In this document: in pieces, positions 1-12,100 of the stretch
How the letters are laid out: each line of letters opens with the position of its first letter
Position numbering within the stretch: the stretch's first letter is position 1
DNA from: Calamus simplicifolius
Taxonomy: Eukaryota > Streptophyta > Magnoliopsida > Arecales > Arecaceae
Assembly: GCA_900491605.1 (NCBI GenBank)
Contig: UESW01004765.1
Location: forward strand, 417,154 to 481,153
Length of the DNA stretch: 64,000 nucleotides
Direction: 5' to 3'
Notes under the pieces: model-generated
What the model was told of the DNA's origin: nothing
The model's input: the letters and a program-made list of their open reading frames with translations, nothing else
Databases searched by the model: none
Position numbers and translations under genes: made by a program

Positions 1-1473
1 TAGCTATGCAAGAAGAATTAAATCAATTCACTAGGAATAATGTATGGTCCTTAGTTGATAGACCTAAAGGTCATTCAGTTATAGGATCTAAATGGATATT
101 TAGAAATAAATTGGATGAAAATGGCATAGTAATCAGAAATAAAGCTAGATTAGTTGCAAAAGGATATATCAAGAAGAAGGAATTGATTTTGATGAAATTT
201 TTGTTCCTGTAGCTAGATTAGAAGCAATTAGATTATTACTTGCATTTGCATGTCATATGAATATCAATTTATTTCAAATGGATGTTAAAAGTGCATTTTT
301 AAATGGATTTATAAATGAGGAAGTTTTTGTTGAACAACCACCTGGTTTTGAAGATCATAAATTTCTAAATCATGTTTTTAAATTGCACAAAGCACTTTAT
401 GGTTTAAAACAAGCACCTAAGCTTGGTATGATAGATTAAGCAAATTTCTAATCGAAAATGATTTTTCTAGAGGAAATGTTGATAAAACACTATTTTTGAA
501 AAGAAAAGATAAGGATTTATTAGTAGTACAAATATATGTTGATGATATTGTATTCGGTGCTACTAACAATCTCTTGTGTCAAGATTTTGCTAAGTTAATG
601 CAGGGTGAATTCGAGATGAGCATGATGGGAGAACTTAATTTCTTCCTGAGACTCCAAATCAAACAAGAAAGAGAGGGAATTTCATCAACCAAACAAAGTA
701 CACAAAGGAAATCCTCAAAAAGTTTGGAGTGGAATTAATTAAACCCCTCGGAACACCAATGAGTCCTTTATGCAAACTAGACAAAGATGAAGACGGTAAG
801 CCAGTTGATCGAAAATATTATAGAGGTATGATGGATCACTACTTTACTTAACGCTAGTAGACCTGATATCATGTTTGTTGTTTGCTATGTGCTAGATATC
901 AATCTGAACCGAAAGAATCACATTTAATTGCTGTAAAAAAAGTACTAAGATACTTGAGTGGAACTAAAAATGTAGGTTTATGGTATTCTAGAGACTCAAC
1001 ACTAAATTTGTTGCTTATTCTGATTCTGATTATGCTGGTTGTAAACTAGATAGAAAAAGTATAAGTGTATGTTAATTCTTAGGAAGTAACTTAATCTTTG
1101 GTTTAGCAAAAAGCAAAATTTGGTTGCATTATCCACTGCTGAAGCAGAATATATTGCAGCTGGAAGTTGCTGTGCTCAAATCCTTTGGATTAAACGATAA
1201 CTTGAAGATTATGACATAACACTCGATAAAACTCCTATTAGATGTGATAATACAAGTGCAATAAATTTAACTAAGAATCCAATCCAACATTCAAGAACTA
1301 AACACATTGAAATTAGATATTATTTTATAAGAGAACATGTAGCTAACAATGAAATTTGCCTTGATTATGTTAATACTGAAGAACAATTAGCTGACATATT
1401 TACAAAACCTTTGAGTGAAGAGAGATTTTGTTATCTTAGAGGTGAATTAGGAATTTTTGATCCTTTGGAATGA
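1..1473 (+). pseudogene. Copia pol fragment: reverse transcriptase and RNase H
   Basis: Reading-frame pieces at 6-212, 257-439 and 496-738, then interrupted sequence to a TGA at 1471-1473, give a Copia reverse transcriptase followed by RNase H. Recognisable motifs are KWIFRNK, RLVAKGY, FQMDVKSAFLNG, the catalytic YVDD (535-546), and in RNase H an STAEAEYIAA-like stretch near 1135 and ADIFTKPL near 1390. The protein would normally copy genomic RNA into DNA inside a virus-like particle. Several frameshifts and stops separate the pieces. Integrase, protease and gag lie upstream, outside the window. The ending with YLRGELGI is typical of SIRE-like elements. Confidence 0.88.
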
Positions 1474-1669
1474 TTTTGAAACCCTTAAGGAATGACTATC
1501 TAGACTTCTATCAATTTCTTAATATTCCTTTCATAATTTTAAGGACAATTTATCTAGTCATTTGAGCAATCGATTCTCCACATTCCAAAGATTTTTCCAA
1601 AAATTTATTGATTTTATTTTGACAAGTTTCGACTGTTTGAAACTCATTTATTTTTCTCTGAAACTGTCA

Positions 1670-1880
1670 ATGGAGTCGACACCTCAATTTGAGGAGTCGA
1701 CACCTCTTCTGTGTTGTTTTCGGTCCTTGACCTTGGAGCCGACACTCGCTAAGCGGAGCCGACTCCAGTTCGGGCGCTAACTGTGTTAGCGACTTGGAGT
1801 CGACACCCGACTTTGCGGGAGTCAATACCTGGTGGTCCCAAATTGACTTTATTAGGGCAGAATCGACACCTTCGCGATTT
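1670..1880 (+). repeat. GGAGYCGACACC motif cluster between pol and env-position ORF
   Basis: About seven copies of a 12-base core (GGAGTCGACACC, GGAGCCGACACT, GGAGCCGACTCC and variants) lie at irregular 15-60-base spacing. Many contain GTCGAC. The same core recurs in this element's LTR and in two unrelated gypsy families in the window. Function unknown. Confidence 0.8.
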
Positions 1881-1963
1881 CTATCTTCTCCAAACCCTTT
1901 CCAAATCTTTTCCAAACCCTCTCAAAACCTCCCAAAGCCAAATCAATCATTCCCTAAGATTTT

Positions 1964-3342
1964 ATGGCACCTAAGCGTAGGGGATCGGTCTTTGATGCTC
2001 TCGTTGCTACGATGAAGCGTACGGCGAGATGTCCCGTCCATGAACCCACTCCGAGTGATGATTCTTCTTCTACAACATCAGATAATCCTGGCCTCTTATC
2101 TCCACAGGTAGATACTCTAGCTGGGCGAGTTATTACCATGGGTAGAAAAGTTGATTTTGATTTCTTTGATGCCGAAGGGTTTGACATTGGAAGACAAATT
2201 AAAGAACTCGGTTGGGATAAAGTCTGCTCTTTGGATGTACCTACTTATCCAGCACTTGTTAAAGAATTTTATCTGAATTTAGCTAGAGGAGACGGTGGGA
2301 TTGTTAGTTCTGTTAGAGGAAAGAAAATTCATCTTACTTTCCAAATTTTAGGAAATCTGTTAAGTATTTCTGTCACTGGATTTGTTGCAAATATTCATAG
2401 TGAGAGATCAACTGCTTTGTCAAGAATGTTAGGAAGAGAAATAACTGAATTTGAAGAGGTTAGGGCAAACCAATTGCCACTTGAGCTTAGGCTGTTGCAT
2501 AACATCTGCAGTAGGATTCTATTTCCCAAGACTGGCCGTTTTGAGTATGTCACAGAGCGAGACATTGTTGTTATGGACAGTATCTTAATGGGTCAGCCTA
2601 TAAATCTTGCTGGGATGATGATATGGTATATGGCTGAGGCTGGGGGCAAGAAGAGATCTTCACTACCTTATGGAATGATCATAACCTTGGTTTTTAGGAG
2701 TCAAGAAGCTATTTCTGAAAATGAGCCTTCAAAGAACCTAAGGCACACTGACTACTACAGCTTAGCTACTGTCACAGGATGGGATTTGTAAAAGTAGATG
2801 GTAAATGGAAGAGAAAAGGTCATACTGGCGATAGGGTTGCTGAGACTAATATGCCTGGCCCTTCTGAGGCAGGACCTTCTGTGAGACATAGCTCACCTGA
2901 GCCCAGTCAGGATGTACCTCTAGCTCCATCAGTTCCTTCTGCTTATGTTCAGTCATCTGTTGGTTTTTCAGATACTCAGTTAGAACAGCTTAGAGATATT
3001 TTTGCTATTCACAAGGAAGAGATGAAATCTAAGTTAGACAGCCAGTTCATGAACTTGAGAGAGACTCTCTATTCTTTGGATGAAAGAGTCAGAATAATTG
3101 AATCTACACTTGGAGCCTCCGCTGAATCCTTAAAGAATGATCTCAAGAATATTTTTGATAAACTTAAAGACATTGGTGGAGACTCAGAGACTAATTCCAA
3201 ATGTAATACTGAGCTTCAGGATAAGATTGCATCTGCATGTACATTTGTTGATGAAAGACTGAAGGCTTTTGTCAAGACTCAGAGTGAAGGAATGACAAGA
3301 ATAGTAGAAGAACTGCAAAGACGCATTAGAACTAATTTTTGA
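1964..3342 (+). pseudogene. Env-position ORF of SIRE-type element (plant-transposon N-terminal domain plus coiled coil)
   Basis: Two overlapping frames, 1964-2791 (275 codons from ATG) and 2779-3342, together form one ORF of about 460 codons broken by a single frameshift near 2780-2790. The first half has the pattern KEFYLNLARGDGG then SSVRGKKIHLTF, which I associate with the putative plant transposon protein domain often found in SIRE env-like ORFs. The second half is rich in Ser/Pro and then becomes a long amphipathic helical stretch (about 2965-3310), a likely coiled coil. I see no signal peptide and no clear membrane segment, so an envelope role is not supported for this copy. The start at 1964 is the first ATG of the frame and begins a basic MAPKRRG-type N-terminus. 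Confidence 0.7.
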
Positions 3343-4016
3343 TTATATTGTAATGAAGTTTCTTTGATGTTATTAAAAGCTAATGTTTAGTCCAATTTGA
3401 TGTTGATTTACAGTTCTGATGTAATAAGTTTAGTTTGAAGTTTTAATGCAATAAAGTTTCTTTTTGCAAAATAATGTAATGTTCAACTTCTTGATGTAAT
3501 GAACTTATTTGATACTTAATGAATGTCATTTGATCTTTGAAGTAACTATCAACTTTGTCATTTCACTTGAAACTTTTTGACCTTTTTATTGATTACAAAA
3601 AAGGGAAAGAAGTAAAAGTATTTGATAATAGTATATGCATTGAATGTAAAAAAAAAAGGAGAGAAGTATAAAATAAGAAGTATTTAGCTTTTGTATATGC
3701 ATTGGATCAAGTAAGCTTAATTTATTGGTATCTAATTAATTGTACATAAGGAGAAGCAATTGCATTTTCAATTCTATATATGCATTGAAAGGATGAATAG
3801 ATGTTACAATAGATATAATTGTTTAATTGGTATCAAACATTAAAAGTTTACTGTTAAAAGGAAGAACATATGTTAAATTGAGTATCATAGGAGGAGCTAC
3901 CTCATTCAGGGGGAGCTTACCTATGAGGAATACATATTTAAAAAATTTGAAGTGAAAATCTTATTATTTACTCATGCATATACTCAATGTTTTTATAATC
4001 ATAAAAAGGGAGAGAT
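3343..4016 (+). other. SIRE 3' untranslated spacer ending in polypurine tract
   Basis: This AT-rich noncoding stretch has no ORF. It contains purine blocks at about 3651-3680 and 3906-3915. The last bases before the LTR (AAAAAGGGAGAGAT, about 4003-4016) are the polypurine tract that would prime plus-strand synthesis. Confidence 0.7.
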
Positions 4017-5557
4017 TGTTGACCCAATTATTGATTTTGATGATTAATAAAAGACACGAGTATATTCATTTGGTTTCTAATTGATTTAACAAGTGTTTCA
4101 GGAATTTAAAATGTTTGATCAATCAAAAGGACAAAGAAACATGTTTTGAATCAATGTTTTAAAAAGAAGTTTTCAAAGTTCAGAGCCTGGAGTCGACACC
4201 CAAATGGTAAGGAGCCGACCCCAAGGCGTATCAGAAAGTTTCTGAAATTTTGGCACGGTCCGGAGTGGACACCCAAGGTTTCGGAGCCGACTTAACCTGA
4301 GATATAGAGAAGTGCATTCTGTTTCAGTTTCTGGAGCCGACACCTAGAATTCGAGAGCCACACCCAAGATTTCGGGAGCCGACACCTGAGTTTCTGGAGC
4401 CCACTCTAACCTGAGAACAGAGAGCGTATTTTATGGACCATTCTGGAGCCGACACTTACAGTTTTCCGAAGCCGACTCCCGAAAGCGACGAGCCGACACT
4501 TACCTTTTTTGGAGTCGACTTCCCAACAACTTTTTCTTTACTATTTTTGAACACCCACTTGGAGCCGACTCCTGAAAAGTTGGAGCCGACTCCAACCTGT
4601 CAGGAACGAATTTTTTATCTGTCAGAACGTACTTCAACGGTAAGATTTCTTTTCACCTAACCTCTAACGGCTATTTTCTTTGTGTGCAGAAGAATTCAAA
4701 CATCTCCAATGGCTATATTTCCCACCTAAAAACTGGATTGAGAGTTCTATAAAAAGGGAAACCGTCCGGTTAAATGAGACAAAAAATAAAAAGAAAAACA
4801 AAAAAAAGGGAGAGAAATTTTCAAAGAGAAATCTCCGAATCCGCGTCTATCTTCTGAAGAGAGATTCAAGAGAAATCCAAGTGATTCAAGTTCAAAACGA
4901 AGGATTTTCAAGTGAAGAAAAAGAGAGCAAAAGCCCTGATTTTCCCAACTTCTCAACTGCAATCTTTGTGAAGAATCTGAGCGGAAGCCTGATTCAACAT
5001 TTCAAAGAGAAGAGGAAAAGAAGAAAAGAAGAAAAGCTCGCATCAAATTCGCTTCAAACAGGCTTTTCTAAATCTTTGTTTACTTTATTGTTTATTTGCT
5101 CATTTGAGGAGCTGCTGTGTATTCATAACTCTATTTTTCATTATTGTTTGCTAGTTCAATCGGGGGATTGAATTAGTGGAGGTAGTATACCTCGGAACAA
5201 GCTAGATTAGCTTGGGTTTGGGTTTTGTGCTGGTGAGCCCGGAAAACCAGTTGGGTTCGTTGTGATCCCGGGGGAAACAACAAGTTTTGAGTTGTGAGCT
5301 TGTAAAACAACTCGGCTGTAATCAAGTAGATTATAGTGTGGACCCAAAGATACTTGGGAGTGGACGTAGGTGTTGGATACACCGAACCACTATAAAATCC
5401 TTGTGTTTGCCGTGTTTTGACTCTCTCTCTCTCTTTATTTATGCTTAATATTTATCCTGCACTCAATCTTATATATTCCAAAACACATAGTTTTAAAAGG
5501 TTAAATTTTTTAAGAACCCAATTCACCTCCCCTCTTGGGTTGCCATCTGGGCCAACA
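4017..5557 (+). repeat. 3' LTR of SIRE-type Copia element
   Basis: The LTR is 1541 bp, starts TGTTGACCC directly after the polypurine tract and ends GGGCCAACA, giving TG...CA ends with the 5-base inverted pair TGTTG/CAACA. It holds about 14 copies of the GGAGYCGACACC-like core between 4190 and 4590, upstream of a TATA box at 4748. The 5' LTR is outside the window, so neither the duplication site nor the age can be assessed. Confidence 0.85.
4748..4755 (+). promoter_or_regulatory. TATA box in SIRE LTR
   Basis: TATAAAAA sits about 730 bp into the LTR, followed by purine-rich leader sequence. This is the expected position of the U3/R boundary. The motif array lies 150-550 bp upstream, in what would be U3. 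Confidence 0.6.
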
Positions 5558-5795
5558 ATACCTAATCTCTTTTAAGAATAAAAATACGATAGTTATGGAA
5601 GAAAGACAATCAAAAAATATTTAGGTTTTATTATGAAGGTCATGTGCCATAGCCAATTTACATATGCATCCCATATTGCTGACACATACAAGTTAATGTT
5701 TGACTAAGAGATCTTAATAACATGAACCATTTAGTTTCTACCAATGAGGATTTCTTTTTCTTTTTGAAATCTTAAATCTCTTGTCACTAAGTCAT

Positions 5796-5971
5796 GCTTG
5801 TGTGTGTGTGTGGTGAGGGGGGGGGGGGGGGGGAGGCGATGTAGCATGCTAACTAATGTCTATGATCTTGATAAAATCAAGTTGTCAACTTTGATTGGTG
5901 GGGGGAGGCGATGTAGCATGCTAACTAATGTCCATGATCTTGATAAAATCAAGTTGTCAACTTTGATTGGT
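5796..5971. repeat. (TG)n plus 17-G run followed by 72-bp tandem duplication
   Basis: A TG repeat (about 5796-5812) leads into 17 consecutive G (5817-5833). Then a 72-bp unit occurs twice: GGCGATGTAGC begins at 5835 and again at 5907. The two copies are almost identical (one visible T/C change). It lies between the SIRE element and exon 7 of the LCBK2-like gene. The G run could form a G-quadruplex or be a replication-slippage tract. Confidence 0.9.
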
Positions 5972-6119
5972 AGTAACTGCAATGCACACATGCATGCACA
6001 CATACACAAAACAAGCCACGAAAAAAAAAAAAAAAACTTTAGAGAATGAGAATTACACCACAGATACAAATTATATAATCATACATTAAACCTAAAGGAA
6101 GTAGCATAAGTGGAGGAAC

Positions 6120-6160
6120 CTCTCACAATCCGTTCTACTGCTTCATATGGATCATTTTTC
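6120..6160 (-). CDS. LCBK2: LCBK2-like exon 7 (last exon visible)
   Basis: A 41-bp exon that completes the Trp codon and codes KNDPYEAVERIVR plus the first base of Gly. The acceptor is TTTAATCAG. The donor GTTCCT after 6120 is less canonical. No later exon is recognisable in 5558-6119, and the SIRE element follows. Confidence 0.82.
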
Positions 6161-9100
6161 CTGATTAAACAACCCATACAGGAATCGTCAGACAGTATAT
6201 AACAACAAAAAACCAATAGAAGTCTATCATAAATAAGGAAGATATTGAAGGAAAGCTGACCAGCCAAATGTCCTAGCAAAATCTGAACCAGTTCCCAGTG
6301 GAATGAGCTGCAAAAGAAGAACTTAATCAAAAGAAATACCCTAATGACTATTTATAATGAAATAGTCAAGGTTGTGATGTAGATGAGATGATTAATTGTT
6401 GAGTGAAACAAAATAAAACTCACGCCTAGAGTGGTTGAATGTTCAGGCTTACGGTCAAGAGATTGGATTGGGTTTCCTGCCCAAAAGAAACCGTTTACCA
6501 CCTGAATTCCAAGAGAGAACATTTAAAAAATGATAGCAACTTTAAGTGTCACGAGTGTGACTACAGAGCTGAAAAGTCTGTGAAGTTCAATTCAAGAATA
6601 ATGCAAATTGGGAAATCTTTTATGTGTATGTTTGTGTGCATCGAGAAATGAATCTCTTCAAGGCCAAAGACATCTATCTGTCAGGAAAGATACATTGTAT
6701 AGAAGAAAACCAGGTTTTGATACCTAACACTTGAACATGATATGACCATGTCCTTGAGAGAATACTAATTGTTCAACTTATATCAAGAGTTAGACATGTT
6801 TATAAAAGAATGACCTTGACCACAACAACTTGTCCTCAACATGGGAGGTTGGTACTGTTTTGATGTGTTACAGGAATAGACTATTTTAGTCTGACTTCAT
6901 TATAATTATCTAAGCCTTTTTATCATTAAACTAAATTGCTGGCTGCTGCATCTAGTCCCTTTCAGATCAGTTTAAAGCAAGGATTGTCATACCAAGAACT
7001 AGTACCGTTTCGGTACCAAACTAGTATGGTAAACATAAGACATACTGCAACGCATCGATAGCATATCGGTCATCTTGTACGAAACCAACAACGTATTGAT
7101 TAGATGAACTTAAAGGTTCCAACCAATAAGATGTCCTATCCCAAGCTAAACCGGATAGTTTGGTATGGTATGGGGTCATTTGGTACAGTATGAGGTTAAT
7201 ATGAGGTTCGTCCAGGGTGATTCTGAGCCATGTAGGATGGTGGGGCAGTACCTATCCTATATAGTTTTGTAATGCAGAACCGTACCAGCTTCTATATAGG
7301 TTCGATTCATACACTCCACACCTAATGGTTTGGCATATCTTGGTTTAAACTAACTGGCAATGAAGATGTTGAAGAAAATGAATATTTTGACTTTTCGAGT
7401 GCGTTTTTCTTTCCCCTTCTCATAAAATTTCTTTAGGCATTTAGTGGATTGTTCACTCCTTTGGAACCTGCAACGATGAGATTTCACAAAATTCCAAAGC
7501 ACTTATCAAGCAGCCACGAACTATGATTGACTAGCAACATAACAATGATATTGTGGGTAATGTCAGATATCCAATGTCTACCAAAAAATGTCAGATATCC
7601 AATAAGTTGGATAACCATATTGATATGTCTGTGACTGCATGGTCATGCACTCATTGGCCAAGCAGCAAAGTTTTGAAAAGCTAGAGATTGTCAGGAGAGG
7701 ATTATTACTTTAGTTACCCATACACTAGCTTTCAGGAGTTTTCCTAATAAGTTGGACACTTGAACAAGATACAACATGGAAAAGACACTTGTTGTTACAT
7801 TAGCCAAAAATGTCAATTTTTGTTTTAGAGAGGGTGTAAAGAATAATCTTTACACCCACTACTAAATTCAGTTTCAATGGTTTGAACAAAAATGTAACTC
7901 TAAGCTGTTCAATGTGATTTAGAAGACCGCAAAAACCTAAAAGAACATCAAACATCCTAGTGCACGAGGCTTTTACCATTTCAAGGTTTAAGAAGGGTCC
8001 AATATATGCAGCCTTAACCTGGAATGCAAAGAGGCTATTTTTATATGTTGAACTCATGCTACTTAGGTTACAACGAAGCAACCTTACCATTGCGGTAATG
8101 CCCGCCCTCGTAAGGCATAAAACTTGCAAACAAAGAACCATATGTTTTGGAGACCACCAATAGATGCATCGAGCAATCCCAAAATTGATGCTATAAATCA
8201 TTTCATTACAACTTTATATTTAGGATGACCTGATGCATAGGTTAGAGATTTCCAAATAATATGATCTTTTTTTGCATGTAGGCATTTTAGACCTCTTAAA
8301 TCACATCCAATAGTTTAAGTTTTATTTTTTAACCACTAACACTAAATATGGTGATGTGTGTAAAGTCCTTTTTTTACACACCATGTGTGATATAACCGCA
8401 CCCTTCTTAAGTATCTTTGAAAAGACCCTTTGTAGTGAAGGCAATGACAATCGGGTCTTACTACGAAGACTCATCGTCTTGGTACTATACCCCATACCAG
8501 CAGTAGAGCACTAACACAATATTAGTGCACTCAGTATGTGGATTGATTCAACATATCGAGACTCGGCATGCACCAATACTAAGTCTTAGTTTGGTACCAG
8601 TGCAATACAATATGCCTAGCATAGGATGGCGTGCACCAATATAGCATACCTAAAATAAATCAACCTAAATGTATCTAGACACTTCAGTGAGGAGATGCAC
8701 TTCCAACATTTTGTAGCATTGAAAGCAGATTTTCTTATAAGAATCAATATAAACCAATCAAACTAGTCCAGTAATAAGAAATTTATATATATTTATGTTC
8801 AGAAAGAATATATCTATCAAAGTGTCTTTGTCTGCTTCTTAGAAATTGAAGTTTGATACACTTTAGGACACCAAGATGCTTGGCATCCATCCCAAGTGGC
8901 TAGGTAATATGGTGATAAGAAAGTTCCGAAGGAGATCAGACTTAAAATGAACATTAAGAGGAGGGGAAGGCTTTAGATCACATGAATTGAAGTTGAAAAC
9001 ATTTATAGTGACAACAAATGTAGCTAAAGCCATAAATGGAGTGAGCCGTTCATATAACTTGGGATTGACTGCATAGTAGGAGACTCAAGCTCATTCAGTT

Positions 9101-12100
9101 AGAAAACAAGCTAGGATCAAGCCAAATTTTAAAGATGTGAAAACAAATAAGTTAACCATGAACCACAATGTGTTTGCCATAATAACTATATGCTCAAAGC
9201 TTGGCCTCGCTCGATAGCAGCCCTAGCCATGGCTCTAACTCAACTCAACTCAACTCATCTAAGTCTTTTCCCAACTATATGGGGTCGGCTACATGAATCT
9301 GCTTCCTCCACTCTGCTCTATTCAGGACTAAGTCGGCACTCAAATTACAAATAGTTATATCTTTCTTAATCATTTCTGTCCATGTTAATTTAGGTTTACC
9401 TCTACCTTTATCAGTACCATGAAATGTTAAAAGATCACTCTTTCTAACTGAAGCATCTAAAGGTCTTCGTTGTATATGTCCAAACCACCATAATCGGCTT
9501 TCTCTTATTTTATCTTCAATTGGGGCTTACTCCTATCATTTCTATATATGTTTATTTCTAATTTTATCTTTTAAAATTTTATCACATATCTATCTTAACA
9601 TGCGCATTTTTGTTGCACTTAATTTATTCATATATTTCAGTATTACCCAACACTCTATTCCATATAGCATAGCTAGTCTAATAGCGGTTTTATAAAATTT
9701 TTCTTTCAATTTTAATGGGATGCGTCGATCATACAATACTTTCGAAGCACTCCTCCACTTAATCCATCCTGCTTTAACTCTATGATTCATATCTTTATCT
9801 ATTTCACATTCTTGCTGGATAATTGATCCCAAATACCTAAATTTTTTTCTTCTTGATATCTTTTGGCTTGCAATTTTCACTCTCTTTATTTGTATTTCTA
9901 CTTCCACTAAAATTACATTTCATGTATTCAGTTTTAGTTCTACCAATCTTGAAACCTTTAGATTCTAAAGCCTTTCTCCAAATCTTTGGCTTAGCATTTA
10001 TTCTAGATTTAGTTTCATCAATCAACATTATATCGTCTACAAACAACATACACCATGGGATATCATTTTGAATATGTTTGGTTAATTCATCCATAACTAG
10101 TGCAAAAAGATATGAACTTAAGGCAAATCCTTGATGTAAACCTACAGTAATTGAACTCACTAGTTTTTTCTATTATTGTTTTAACAATAGTTATTGCTCT
10201 ATCATACTAACTCCTTTTTTCTCTAAAACTCACCATATTATTTCTTTAGGTACTCTATCATATGCTTTCTCTAAATCAATAAAGACAATATGAAGGTATT
10301 TTTTTCTTTTTCCTATATCATTCTATCAATCTCCTTAATAGATAAATAGCTTCTATGGTCTATTTTTCAGGCATAAATCCAAATTTATTATTTGACACCA
10401 AAGTTTCAGGTCTTATTCAATTTTTTATTACTCTCTTCCATAATTTCATTGCATGGCTCATCAACTTAACCCCTCTATAATTTGCATGGTTTTAAATATC
10501 TTCTTTATTTTTGTATAGGTATTAATATGCTTTTTCTCCAATCATCCAGCTTCTTTTAATTACTATAGTTCTGTTAAATAAATTGGTTAACCATACGACT
10601 CCAATTTCTTCTAAGCCTTTCCAAACCTCAATAAGGATCGCATCTGGCCCTAATATCTATGCATTATTCATTTTACTTAAAGCATTTTTAACCTTAAGCA
10701 TGCTAAATATACGAAAAAAATTATTTTTATTTGTTACTCTTAAATTATCACGTCATTCTAACATTAAATTTACTAAATTATTTTTATTTAGTAATTTTTT
10801 AAAATAACTTTTTCATCATTGTTCTATCTCTTCTTCTTTTACTAAGACTCTTTCATATTCATCTTTAATACATTTAATATAGTCAAGATCTTTTGTTTTC
10901 TTTCTCTTAGTTTTGCTAGTTTATATATAGTCTTTTCACCTTCTTTGGTATTAGTTTATTGTATAAATAATCATAAGCTTTAAATTTATCATTACTCGCC
11001 ACTTTTTTAGCTTCTTTCTTTGCATCCCTATACTTTTTAAGACTTTCTTTATTCTTAGCCTCTTGCTAAATTTTGTAGTTTGTCCTTTTAAACTTAATGG
11101 CAGCTTAAACTTTCTCGTTCCACCATCAAGTTCCTTTCCCTAATAGTCCTACCCCATTTAATTCTCCTAGAACTTTTTTTTTGCTACGCTTTTATGCATT
11201 TAGTTGCTTTTTTCCACATTAAGTTAGGATCACTATCTATATTCGTAGTCATTTCTCTTACTAATTTTTTTTAAATAATTCTACTTTTTCTCCTTTCAAA
11301 TTCCATCATTTAATTTTTGGATTAATATTTTTATGTTTTACTCTAAATTTTATTTTTATCCATATATCTACTACCATTATTCTATGTTGTAAAGTTAAAC
11401 TTTCTTTTGAAATAACTTTACAGTTGTTACTTGTTATTTTTTCCACCTTTCTAGTTAAGAAAAGTCTCTTTGGTTTTTATTAGATCCACTTTTAAATGTT
11501 ATTAAATGTTCATCTCTCTTTTTGAAACAAATGTTTGCTATTGTGAGATCATAAGCCATTGCAAAATCTAATATGCTCATGTCGACTTCATTCCTATCTC
11601 CAAATCCATACCCTCCATGTACCATTTGATATCCATCCCTCTGTTTACCTACATGTCCATTAAAATCTCCTCTCACATATATCTTTTCTTCTTGAGGTAT
11701 TTCTTGCATTACTTCATCCATGTCTTTCGAAAATTGTGTCTTACTTCGTTGGTCTAATCCTACTTATGGTGCATATGTACTAATTATGTTAATTATATTA
11801 TTTCAATTATAAGTTTTAGTGATATAATCCGATCTTCTTTCCTAGTCACCTTAACAATATATTCTTTAAAATTTCTGTCTACAATTATTCCTACTCCATT
11901 TTTATTTTTATGTTTTTTAGTGTAATATAATTTATATCCCGTATTCTCTATTTCTCTAGATCTTTCACCTATCCATTTAGTCTCTTATAAGCATATTATA
12001 TTTACTTTTCTCCTACTCAGTGTCCACTATCTCCATTGCTTTACCTGTTGGTGTTCTTATGTTCTAAGTTGCTACTCTAAGTTGACTATCATGGACTAAC

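Larger units (their letters stand above)
1..5557 (+). mobile_element. SIRE/Maximus-type Ty1/copia retrotransposon, 3' part
   Basis: The 5' end lies outside the window. In order I see the end of pol (reverse transcriptase and RNase H), a spacer with GGAGTCGACACC-like motifs, a second long ORF in the env position, a polypurine tract and a 3' LTR. A separate ORF between pol and the 3' LTR is the hallmark of the SIRE/Maximus lineage of Copia. The LTR ends form the short inverted pair TGTTG/CAACA at 4017 and 5557. All coding parts are damaged, so the copy is inactive. It lies immediately beyond exon 7 of the LCBK2-like gene, either in an intron of that gene or in place of its 3' half. Confidence 0.85.

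Noticed and set aside
5806..5971. 72-bp repeats considered as a CRISPR-like or satellite array
   Set aside because: Only two direct copies without spacers, in a plant nuclear context.
7800..8201. 133-codon minus-strand ORF, opposite a 67-codon plus ORF
   Set aside because: No recognisable domain, poor codon structure, lies inside intron 4 of the LCBK2-like gene next to hairpin repeats; most likely chance.
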